A DNA stretch of 35,912 nucleotides from Hylemonella sp. UBA6679 (lineage in GTDB: Bacteria > Pseudomonadota > Gammaproteobacteria > Burkholderiales > Burkholderiaceae_C): positions 1-35,912 of the forward strand of contig DKJZ01000060.1 in NCBI GenBank assembly GCA_002454975.1. The letters are read 5' to 3'. Below the pieces are notes generated by a model. It worked only from the letters and a program-made list of their open reading frames with translations. It made no database searches and was not told where the DNA came from. This document shows positions 17,091 through 22,931 of the stretch, in pieces; the first letter of the stretch is position 1, and every line of letters begins with the position of its first letter. Position numbers and translations under genes: made by a program.

Positions 17091-17890
17091 GAGGCAACTT
17101 CTGTCGACGGCGCCAACACGGTGGCATCCATCACACCTCGCAGCGTGGCGCAATGGCTGGCGAAATCAGCGCTGTAGCGCCAGGCCGCTGTGCGCTTTGC
17201 TTGCAGACGGTGGGTGTGCTGCAGTTGCCCGCCCTGCATGACCAAGACCTGGTCGCCCAGGTACACCGCTTCTTGGATGTCGTGGGTCACAAACAGCACC
17301 GCGGTTTGGTGCTCGCCGCACATGCGCAGCAAGTCGTTTTGCAAGTCTTCGCGCGTCATCGCGTCCAAAGCGGCAAAGGGCTCGTCCATCAACAACAGCG
17401 CGGGGCGCAAGAGCAGCGCTCGCGCAATCGCAACGCGGCTTTGCTGCCCCCCTGAGAGCTGCCAAGGCCGTTGGTGGCACAGCGCAGCCAAGCCCAGCCG
17501 ACCCAGCAATTCAAGGGCAGCTTGCCGATCAGCTGCTGTGATGCGGCGCTTGAGAGACACACTGAGCAACACGTTGTCGAGCACGTCCAACCAGTCCAAA
17601 AGCGTGGGCGATTGGAACACCAGGCCCACGCGGCTTGGGTCGGGTGCCACCGGCTGGCCTTGCACCCAAACCTGGCCGCGGTCTGGCTCTAACAAGCCAG
17701 CTGCCAACTTGAGCAAGGTGGTTTTGCCGCAGCCGCTGCGCCCCAAGAGGCAACTCACCTCACCAGCCGCTACCTGCAAAGACACCCCCTTGACCACCGC
17801 AGGCCATCCTTCAAAGGTGTAGTGCAGCTGATCCAAAACCAGCACGCTTGGGGCTGGCTTGTGTGATGAATGGGCTAAAGACGAAGCCAT
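17087..17890 (-). CDS. ABC transporter ATP-binding protein (ThiZ/SsuB/TauB-type)
   Basis: A 267-residue ATPase of the nitrate/taurine/thiamin-precursor importer class. Visible motifs are Walker A GRSGCGKTT, Q-loop VFQSPTLLDWL, signature LSGGQQSRVAIARAL, Walker B LLLMDEPFAALD and the switch His in VTHDIQEAVYLGD. The ATG at 17890 has GAGGG five bases upstream; a GTG at 17896 would add two residues. The gap to the upstream LuxC-like gene is 8 bp, so it is co-transcribed with the lux-like pair. The ATPase-permease-binding protein order matches a single complete importer. Confidence 0.94.
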   Translation of the reverse strand: MASSLAHSSHKPAPSVLVLDQLHYTFEGWPAVVKGVSLQVAAGEVSCLLGRSGCGKTTLLKLAAGLLEPDRGQVWVQGQPVAPDPSRVGLVFQSPTLLDWLDVLDNVLLSVSLKRRITAADRQAALELLGRLGLAALCHQRPWQLSGGQQSRVAIARALLLRPALLLMDEPFAALDAMTREDLQNDLLRMCGEHQTAVLFVTHDIQEAVYLGDQVLVMQGGQLQHTHRLQAKRTAAWRYSADFASHCATLRGVMDATVLAPSTEVAS

Positions 17891-17898
17891 GTACACCC

Positions 17899-19392
17899 TC
17901 AGTCCACGTAGGGCGCGAGGTCGTCGGCGGCGCGCTCTGCGCCCTGCTCAATGTCGACCATCTGCACCAGGTCTGCCAGGCTGCAACGCCCATCGTGGTG
18001 CCAACCCGCCTCGGGCAGGGTCATCTCACCTATGGCGCAAATGCGTGTGACCCCCGCGTGCGCCAAGGCTTGCGACAGCGTCAAGAGATCGCCTGGCGAC
18101 GCCGCCAAGCCCACGGTTTGCAGCAATGCGCGGTGCGGCGCCAAGCTGGGCACCACGTCCTTAAGTGCGTCCACAGCCACCACCCGCACGGTGCGGTTCA
18201 AGGCACTGGGCGTTAAGCCTTCAGGGCAGGTGCCAGGCGCGTCGCTGAGCACAACCGCAAAGGGGTCGCTTGCGTCGCCCAGCAGGTGCACATGCGGCGA
18301 TGCAAGCGCGGCGTGTTCTTGCGCGTGCCGCCAGGTGGCCATGGCTTGGCGCTCTTCCAAGCTCAAGACCCGGCGCGGGTATTGCAGGGCCAAGGCGCGC
18401 AGTTGCTGCTGCAGATGGTGCGCAAAATCGCTTGGGCTGCAGCGCCCGGCGCGCTCCACATACACCAGCTGGGGCGAGTAGCAACCTTGCTGCTCAAAAC
18501 GCATCACATCCAAAGCGGTGGCCCGCGCCAGCGCGTGCACGCGTCGGGCATCCAGGGCTTGGCGGCTGACCATGGCAAAACTCAGCTTGTGGCCAAACGC
18601 CAAATAGCGGGTGCTGATGGGCACAAGCGCCCGCAAGTCGCTCAGCGCCTGGTTGCCGCCATAGGCCAACACCACATCAGCGCAGCTCATGACAGCCTGT
18701 TCGCGTTGGGTGTCGCCACCGGGCCACCACACCACGGCCAAGCCCTGCGCCAACTCGGGCGATTCTTGCGCCAGCAGTGCAGCAAACATAGAGGCCACCA
18801 AGGGCTCAGCACTGGGCAACTTGCACACGTGACTGGACTTGACCAGCAAGCCCGCCACCAAGCTCCACAAAGGCAAGCCTGGCACATTCCCCGCCCACAC
18901 ATGCACCAGCACATCAGGCCCAACAGCCATGGACAAGCCACCTTTGGCACGCGGCTCAAAGCGGTCAAGCAAGCCTGGGTTGCCCAGGTCTTCGACCAAA
19001 AAGCGCTGCAGTTGCGGCGCACGAAAACGCTGCAAGTAGCGGCCCAAGCACAGACGCAACATCTCTTCGTCCATGCCGGTGATGCGCGCGAGCAAACCAT
19101 TGAGCAGCTGGTGCTGGGGGTTGTCGCGGTCGAGCAAGCGGTGGATCACCCGGTCGATCAGCGCCACGATGTCGTGCACCGAACGCTGTTTGAGGACCTG
19201 GTGCGCGCGCACGTGGGCCGCCAGAGCTTGAAGTTGCTCGGCGCTGGGGGCTGGCACTTGCACGGTCACTTCACCGAACGCAAGGCTGGCCCAGTTCACC
19301 TCGCCGGTAAAACCTGGCGGGATGAACCCGGCGCGCACATGCAAGCTGCCCGGCGTGGCCGCGTGCAAGGGCATGGCAGCGTTGGTGTTCAT
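17899..19392 (-). CDS. LuxC-like acyl-CoA/acyl-enzyme reductase
   Basis: The 497-residue protein belongs to the LuxC family (aldehyde-dehydrogenase-like), which reduces an activated acyl group to an aldehyde with NADPH. Family features are VHVWAGNVPGLPLWSLVAGLLVKSS (about 163-187), the dinucleotide-site region VVLAYGGNQAL (about 240-250) and the catalytic cysteine in FEQQGCYSPQLVYVE (Cys about 303). In luminous bacteria LuxC works with LuxE and LuxD to make the luciferase aldehyde. Here a LuxE-like gene overlaps it upstream (ATGA), but there is no luxD, luxA or luxB. An ABC importer follows 8 bp downstream and a TPP riboswitch heads the operon. The acyl substrate is unknown; a role in bioluminescence is not supported. 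Confidence 0.88.
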   Translation of the reverse strand: MNTNAAMPLHAATPGSLHVRAGFIPPGFTGEVNWASLAFGEVTVQVPAPSAEQLQALAAHVRAHQVLKQRSVHDIVALIDRVIHRLLDRDNPQHQLLNGLLARITGMDEEMLRLCLGRYLQRFRAPQLQRFLVEDLGNPGLLDRFEPRAKGGLSMAVGPDVLVHVWAGNVPGLPLWSLVAGLLVKSSHVCKLPSAEPLVASMFAALLAQESPELAQGLAVVWWPGGDTQREQAVMSCADVVLAYGGNQALSDLRALVPISTRYLAFGHKLSFAMVSRQALDARRVHALARATALDVMRFEQQGCYSPQLVYVERAGRCSPSDFAHHLQQQLRALALQYPRRVLSLEERQAMATWRHAQEHAALASPHVHLLGDASDPFAVVLSDAPGTCPEGLTPSALNRTVRVVAVDALKDVVPSLAPHRALLQTVGLAASPGDLLTLSQALAHAGVTRICAIGEMTLPEAGWHHDGRCSLADLVQMVDIEQGAERAADDLAPYVD

Positions 19393-20513
19393 GACCGCGT
19401 GGCCTTGAGGAAGTCTTCCACCGCCAAAGAACAGCCCTTGGCCTGGGTGCCCTGAGCGCGGCCGTGCAACTCAAAACCACCCGGCACCAGCACGCCCACG
19501 TCTTCGGTGAGGATGGTGCAGACCGAGTTGACGTTGGCCAAGTCGCAGTGCACCAAAATGCCGCGCTCCCCCTCGGGCACATCCAGGCCTGTGAGCGGGT
19601 CAACCACGCGGCTGCGTATCCAGTGCGGGCCGCTCTTGACGGAGGGTTGGTGCGCGTTGCCCGCGTCGTAAAACTGGGTGCTGAGCTCGGTCATGCCATA
19701 CATGTTGATGCAAGCACTGGCTGGCACGCCAAAGGTGGACGTGAGTTGCGCGTAAAAATCATCGGGCGCGAGTTCGCGAGACTGCCCCTTGAAGCCGCCG
19801 GTGTCGAGAATGCGGCTGCCCTGGGGCAAGGCAAAGCGTTGGCCTTGCGCTGCGAGGGCGTCCATCAGATGCACCAAGCTGTAACTGGCACCCAACAAGG
19901 CCACGGGCTGCGAGGCGGCTTGCGCTCCCTGCAAAAAAGCCTGCAAGCCGGGCACATCCAGGCCCTGTTCGTTCAAGAAATAAGCACTCGACGGTGTGCC
20001 GAAATGGGTTTTGGCCAAGGCCAGGTAATGCGCCAACGAGGAGTTGGGCATGAGCTGCTCGGTTGGGAACAGCACCGCCATGGGCAAGCGCTGCGGCCCA
20101 GGCATGAAACGCTGGGCAAAGTTGTGCACCATCGAGGCGTCGTATACCGCCAAGCTGGGGTGGTGGTGGGCTCCACGCACCGATTGGGTGGTGCCGCTGG
20201 TCATGAACACGCGGTGGCCTGCCTCTGGCTGGATAGGTTCGCAATTCAGGCTGAGGGCTTTGAAACCATTGATGGGCACAGCCGGGATGTCTTGCCAACG
20301 CCTGACGGTGCGCAGGGATTTGCCGCGCTGCCGGCAAAAGCTCTGAAACGCGGCGTTGTGCGCAAACTGGTGCGCAAACACAGCCAGGGCCAAGGCATTG
20401 AAATCAGCTTCGCTGGCCTGCTTGTGTGAGATGAAGGCCAGCACCTGCGCCATGATGGTGCGGGTGGCTTCGCTCAAAGCGGCTGGCAGCGGTGTGGGTT
20501 GAAAAGTGTCCAT
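19389..20513 (-). CDS. LuxE-like acyl-protein synthetase
   Basis: The 374-residue protein matches the LuxE family: ATP-dependent activation of a carboxylic acid to acyl-AMP, then transfer to a cysteine of the enzyme and on to LuxC for reduction. Visible motifs are the adenylate-forming loop FMTSGTTQSVRG (about 103-114), YGMTELSTQFYD, and near the C-terminus AKGCSLAVEDFL, where Cys361 matches the acyl-carrying cysteine of Vibrio LuxE. Length equals that of true LuxE. It is the first gene after the TPP riboswitch, and its ATG directly follows a stem-loop that may control initiation. Retained active-site residues in both LuxE-like and LuxC-like proteins argue for a working carboxylate reductase. 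Confidence 0.87.
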   Translation of the reverse strand: MDTFQPTPLPAALSEATRTIMAQVLAFISHKQASEADFNALALAVFAHQFAHNAAFQSFCRQRGKSLRTVRRWQDIPAVPINGFKALSLNCEPIQPEAGHRVFMTSGTTQSVRGAHHHPSLAVYDASMVHNFAQRFMPGPQRLPMAVLFPTEQLMPNSSLAHYLALAKTHFGTPSSAYFLNEQGLDVPGLQAFLQGAQAASQPVALLGASYSLVHLMDALAAQGQRFALPQGSRILDTGGFKGQSRELAPDDFYAQLTSTFGVPASACINMYGMTELSTQFYDAGNAHQPSVKSGPHWIRSRVVDPLTGLDVPEGERGILVHCDLANVNSVCTILTEDVGVLVPGGFELHGRAQGTQAKGCSLAVEDFLKATRS

Positions 20514-20514
20514 G

Positions 20515-20537
20515 CTTTCGGTGGTGTGCTCCGAAAG
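20515..20537 (-). promoter_or_regulatory. start-site stem-loop, probable riboswitch expression platform
   Basis: On the minus strand CTTTCGG (20537-20531) and CCGAAAG (20521-20515) form a seven-pair stem with a nine-base loop, ending one base before the ATG of the LuxE-like gene. Part of it, CGGAGC (20533-20528), includes the only GGAG upstream of the ATG and is exactly complementary to GCTCCG at the 5' end of the riboswitch (20648-20643). A second hairpin, GGCCA...TGGCC (20561-20545), lies between. No T tract is present, so control is likely at translation. Confidence 0.55.
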
Positions 20538-20563
20538 ATGTGCGGGCCATCAAAGGTGGCCTG

Positions 20564-20648
20564 GCTCTTCTTACGTCGGTATGATCCGATTCAAGTTCAC
20601 GGGTTTGGTTTGACCATCTCAGCCGAACAAGCGTTCGCACCCCGGAGC
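20564..20648 (-). promoter_or_regulatory. TPP riboswitch (THI element)
   Basis: Read on the minus strand, the conserved blocks occur in the right order. They are CCGGGGTGC, a GAAC-GCTT-GTTC hairpin (P3), CTGAGA, a small TGGT-CAA-ACCA insert, ACCC (pairs with GGGT in P2), then GTGAACTTGA and TCGG-ATCATA-CCGA (P5), ending ACGTAAGAAGAGC. GCTC at the start pairs with GAGC at the end to close P1. The P4/P5 side departs from the usual form: TCAT replaces TAAT, and GTAAGA replaces GTAGGGA. It lies 50 bases upstream of the LuxE-like ATG on the same strand, so it should control that six-gene operon. Confidence 0.87.
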
Positions 20649-20654
20649 GCTTTC

Positions 20655-20660
20655 ATTCTA
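20655..20660 (-). promoter_or_regulatory. possible -10 element of the TPP-riboswitch operon
   Basis: On the minus strand TAGAAT lies seven bases upstream of the first base of the riboswitch P1 stem, so transcription would start almost exactly at the riboswitch. No good -35 hexamer is seen at 16-18 bp. Support is the hexamer and its placement. Confidence 0.45.
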
Positions 20661-20731
20661 GACGGCTTTTGTCTGCCAGCGCTAGCAGCATAAACCGCCT
20701 GTTGGCGCATTTCTTGCATGACTTTTTGTTG

Positions 20732-21379
20732 ATGAATGAAGCCCTCCGCATCGTGGTGATCGCCCCCGACCTGGTGGTGAACGATCCCGAAGACGAATTG
20801 GCCCTGGTCCAGGCCGAACGTTCGCGCAGCCTGCGCATCGGGCTACTGGAGAGTGGCTTTAACCTGGTGGCCACCCTGCCCGCTGATGTGTTTTTAACTG
20901 AGAGACTCTCGCAGCTCCAGCCCGACATGATCATTGTGGACGCCGAGAGCGAGGCACGAGACGCGCTCGAGCATGTGGTCATGGCCACGCGAGACGAGCG
21001 TCGCCCCATCGTCATGTTCACCAACGACAGCGACACCCGGCACGTCAAAGATGCCGTGGCTGCAGGTGTGACGGCCTACATCGTGGCGGGCTTGTCCTCA
21101 GAGCGCATCCGCCCGATTTTGGATGTGGCCATGGCCCGCTTTGAACATGAACAAGCCCTGCGCGACGAACTCACCACCGCCCTGGCCGAGCGCGACGAGT
21201 TGAGTGCTGCCATGAACGACCGGCGAACCATCGACCGAGCCAAAAACCTGCTCATGCAGCGCCAAGGTTTGAGCGAAGACGTGGCCTACGCGCGCTTGCG
21301 AAAAACCGCCATGGACAAAAACCTCAAACTCGTGGACGTGGCCCAGCGCATGCTGGACGTGGCCGACTTGCTGGGATGA
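20732..21379 (+). CDS. nasT: ANTAR-domain antitermination regulator, NasT type
   Basis: A 215-residue protein with an N-terminal receiver-like domain (about 5-125) and a C-terminal ANTAR RNA-binding domain (about 150-212, RRTIDRAKNLLMQRQGLSEDVAYARLRKTAMDKNLKLVDVAQ). NasT proteins bind a leader RNA and prevent termination ahead of nitrate-assimilation genes unless held by NasS. The receiver keeps an Asp at about 70 (IIVDAESE) but lacks the usual Lys-Pro end (VTAYIVAGL), as expected for a domain controlled by a partner protein. A leader with an ANTAR-type hairpin and a terminator lies directly downstream. I start at the ATG at 20732 (MNEALRIVV); the frame stays open to 20669. No clear Shine-Dalgarno is seen, so the start is less certain than the identity. 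Confidence 0.9.
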   Translation: MNEALRIVVIAPDLVVNDPEDELALVQAERSRSLRIGLLESGFNLVATLPADVFLTERLSQLQPDMIIVDAESEARDALEHVVMATRDERRPIVMFTNDSDTRHVKDAVAAGVTAYIVAGLSSERIRPILDVAMARFEHEQALRDELTTALAERDELSAAMNDRRTIDRAKNLLMQRQGLSEDVAYARLRKTAMDKNLKLVDVAQRMLDVADLLG

Positions 21380-21393
21380 ACGCATCTGGTGCA

Positions 21394-21424
21394 CGCACCA
21401 AAGCCGTGCGCACCTGGTTTGCGC
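21394..21424 (+). promoter_or_regulatory. NtrC-like binding dyads upstream of nrtA
   Basis: Two overlapping dyads have the NtrC spacing (five-base arms, seven-base centre): CGCAC-N7-GTGCG at 21394-21410 and GCGCA-N7-TGCGC at 21408-21424. The NtrC consensus is TGCAC-N7-GTGCA. They lie about 100-130 bp upstream of a sigma-54 promoter element, a normal enhancer distance. The match is partial, so binding is inferred. Confidence 0.5.
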
Positions 21425-21484
21425 CTCAGAACATATCGATGTTGTGAGCAATTTAGCCTTCTAGGCCTTACTGGTATTCGGTGT

Positions 21485-21507
21485 TTAGCTATTGATTCAA
21501 TAGCTAA
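21485..21507. repeat. 23-bp perfect palindrome in the nasT-nrtA gap
   Basis: TTAGCTATTGA-T-TCAATAGCTAA has 11-bp arms around a single base. It lies between the NtrC-like dyads and the sigma-54 element, outside the predicted transcript. It could be a regulator site or a copy of the AT-rich GCTATTGATTCAATAGC-type intergenic repeats that I recall as common in Comamonadaceae genomes. The sequence does not decide. Confidence 0.6.
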
Positions 21508-21525
21508 CAGCCATCCTGAACAGGT

Positions 21526-21541
21526 TGGCACGCAAGCTGCT
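21526..21541 (+). promoter_or_regulatory. sigma-54 promoter (-24/-12) of the nitrate-assimilation operon
   Basis: TTGGCACGCAAGCTGCTT (from 21525) contains GG at 21527-21528 and GC at 21539-21540, separated by exactly ten bases, with TGGCACG upstream matching the sigma-54 -24 block closely. The -12 block is CTGCT against the usual TTGCT. Transcription would start near 21552, upstream of the ANTAR hairpin and terminator. Together with the upstream NtrC-like dyads this fits nitrogen-limitation control. Confidence 0.7.
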
Positions 21542-21573
21542 TAGTAGCTTTTGTAAAGCATGAGAAGGCCCCA

Positions 21574-21597
21574 GCAAGATCCAACGGCGGGTATTGC
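21574..21597 (+). promoter_or_regulatory. ANTAR-target stem-loop in the nrtA leader
   Basis: GCAAGATCC-AACGGC-GGGTATTGC folds into a nine-position stem (one G/A mismatch, one T/G wobble) closed on a six-base loop. The loop has A at position 1 and G at position 4, the known requirement for ANTAR binding. Flanking GGCC blocks could extend the stem. Known ANTAR targets have two such hairpins; I find no clean first hairpin upstream. A C-G closed TGAACA loop at 21513-21524 lacks the A1/G4 bases and would lie before the predicted transcription start. Confidence 0.6.
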
Positions 21598-21612
21598 AAG
21601 GCCACGGACAAC

Positions 21613-21665
21613 GGCGTCCCCACTTCAGCGCAACCTGCGCTGGCAGTGCGGACGCCATTTTTTTT
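21613..21665 (+). terminator. intrinsic terminator (attenuator) before nrtA
   Basis: GGCGTCC at 21613-21619 pairs with GGACGCC at 21650-21656, enclosing an inner CAGCGC-AACCT-GCGCTG hairpin, and is followed by A and eight Ts. It ends 12 bases before the nrtA ATG and downstream of nasT, which ends 230 bases earlier. Its place inside the leader, after the ANTAR hairpin, marks it as the attenuator that NasT would suppress. Confidence 0.88.
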
Positions 21666-21677
21666 AGGAGTGTTGCC

Positions 21678-22922
21678 ATGACCGATCTGCTCAAAGCCAA
21701 ACTCAGCCGCCGCGCTGTTCTTCAAACCGCCACTGTGGGGGCTGTGGGCCTGAGCCCAGCCTTGCGGGCGGCGGTGTACGCCCAAGGTTCGGATGCTCCC
21801 GAAAAGAAGGAAGTCAAGATCGGCTTCATCCCTCTGACCGACTGCGCCAGCGTGGTCATGGCCTCGGTGCTGGGCATCGACCAAAAATACGGCGTGAAGA
21901 TCATCCCCAGCAAAGAAGCCAGCTGGGCCGGCGTGCGCGACAAACTGGTCAATGGGGAGCTCGACTTCGCCCACGTCCTGTGGGGCCTGATCTACGGCGT
22001 GCACATGGGCACCAGCGGCCCTAAAAAAGACATGGCCATCCTGATGAACCTCAACCACAACGGACAGGCCATCACCTTGTCTAAAAAGCTGGCTGACAAA
22101 GGGGCGGTGGACGCGGCCAGCTTGGCCAAGTTGATGGCCACCGACAAGCGTGAGTACACCTTTGCGCAAACCTTCCCCACGGGCACGCACGCCATGTGGC
22201 TGTACTACTGGCTGGCCAGCGCAGGCATCAACCCCATGAAAGATGCCAAGGTCATCACCGTGCCGCCGCCCCAGATGGTGGCCAACATGCGCGTGGGCAA
22301 CATGGACGGTTACTGCGTGGGTGAGCCCTGGGGCCACCGCGCCATCATCGACGGCATAGGCATCACAGCCACCACCACCCAAGACATCTGGAAAGACCAC
22401 CCCGAAAAAGCGCTGGGCACCACAGCTGAGTTCGTCAAGAAATACCCCAACACCGCGCGCGCCGTGACGGCTGCGATTTTGGAGGCCAGCAAATGGATCG
22501 ATGCGGGCCTGCTCAACAAAAACAAAATGGCAGAAACCGTGGCGGACAAGGCGTATGTGAACACCAGCGTGGACGCCATCAACCAGCGCATTTTGGGCCG
22601 CTACCAAAACGGCCTGGGTAAAACCTGGGACGACCCTAACCACATGAAGTTTTTCAACGATGGCTCGGTGAACTTCCCCTACCTCTCCGACGGCATGTGG
22701 TTCATGACCCAGCACAAGCGCTGGGGCTTGATCAAAGACCACCCCGATTACCTGGGCGTGGCCAAACAAATCAACCAGATCGACCTCTACAAACAAGCCG
22801 CCACTTTGGCCAAGGTGAGTGTGCCCAAAGACGTGATGCGCAGCCACAAACTAGTCGATGGTGTGGTGTGGGACGGCAAAGACCCAGCCAAGTACGCCGA
22901 CAGTTTCAAAATCAAAGCCTAA
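21678..22922 (+). CDS. nrtA: nitrate/nitrite ABC transporter substrate-binding protein
   Basis: The 414-residue protein begins with a twin-arginine signal (LSRRAVLQTATVGAVG, likely cut near AVYAQG), so it is exported folded or kept at the membrane. The mature part has the NrtA/CmpA-family opening KIGFIPLTDCASVVMASVLGID and SWAGVRDKLVNGELDFAHVLWG, which fit nitrate/nitrite binding. The ATG at 21678 has AGGAG ten bases upstream, just past the attenuator T tract. The signal peptide separates it from the cytoplasmic homologue NasS, so it is unlikely to be the sensor partner of NasT. First gene of the uptake and reduction operon. Confidence 0.93.
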   Translation: MTDLLKAKLSRRAVLQTATVGAVGLSPALRAAVYAQGSDAPEKKEVKIGFIPLTDCASVVMASVLGIDQKYGVKIIPSKEASWAGVRDKLVNGELDFAHVLWGLIYGVHMGTSGPKKDMAILMNLNHNGQAITLSKKLADKGAVDAASLAKLMATDKREYTFAQTFPTGTHAMWLYYWLASAGINPMKDAKVITVPPPQMVANMRVGNMDGYCVGEPWGHRAIIDGIGITATTTQDIWKDHPEKALGTTAEFVKKYPNTARAVTAAILEASKWIDAGLLNKNKMAETVADKAYVNTSVDAINQRILGRYQNGLGKTWDDPNHMKFFNDGSVNFPYLSDGMWFMTQHKRWGLIKDHPDYLGVAKQINQIDLYKQAATLAKVSVPKDVMRSHKLVDGVVWDGKDPAKYADSFKIKA

Positions 22923-22931
22923 GGAGCGACC

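Noticed and set aside
17899..20513. Bioluminescence (lux) operon
   Set aside because: There is no luxA, luxB or luxD, and the pair is joined to an ABC importer, an SDR and a TPP riboswitch.
21513..21524. C-G closed TGAACA loop as the first ANTAR hairpin
   Set aside because: It lacks A at loop position 1 and G at position 4, and it lies upstream of the predicted sigma-54 transcription start.
21504..22847. A 447-codon minus-strand frame opposite nrtA
   Set aside because: Antisense shadow of nrtA; it also crosses the leader terminator and has no recognisable domain.
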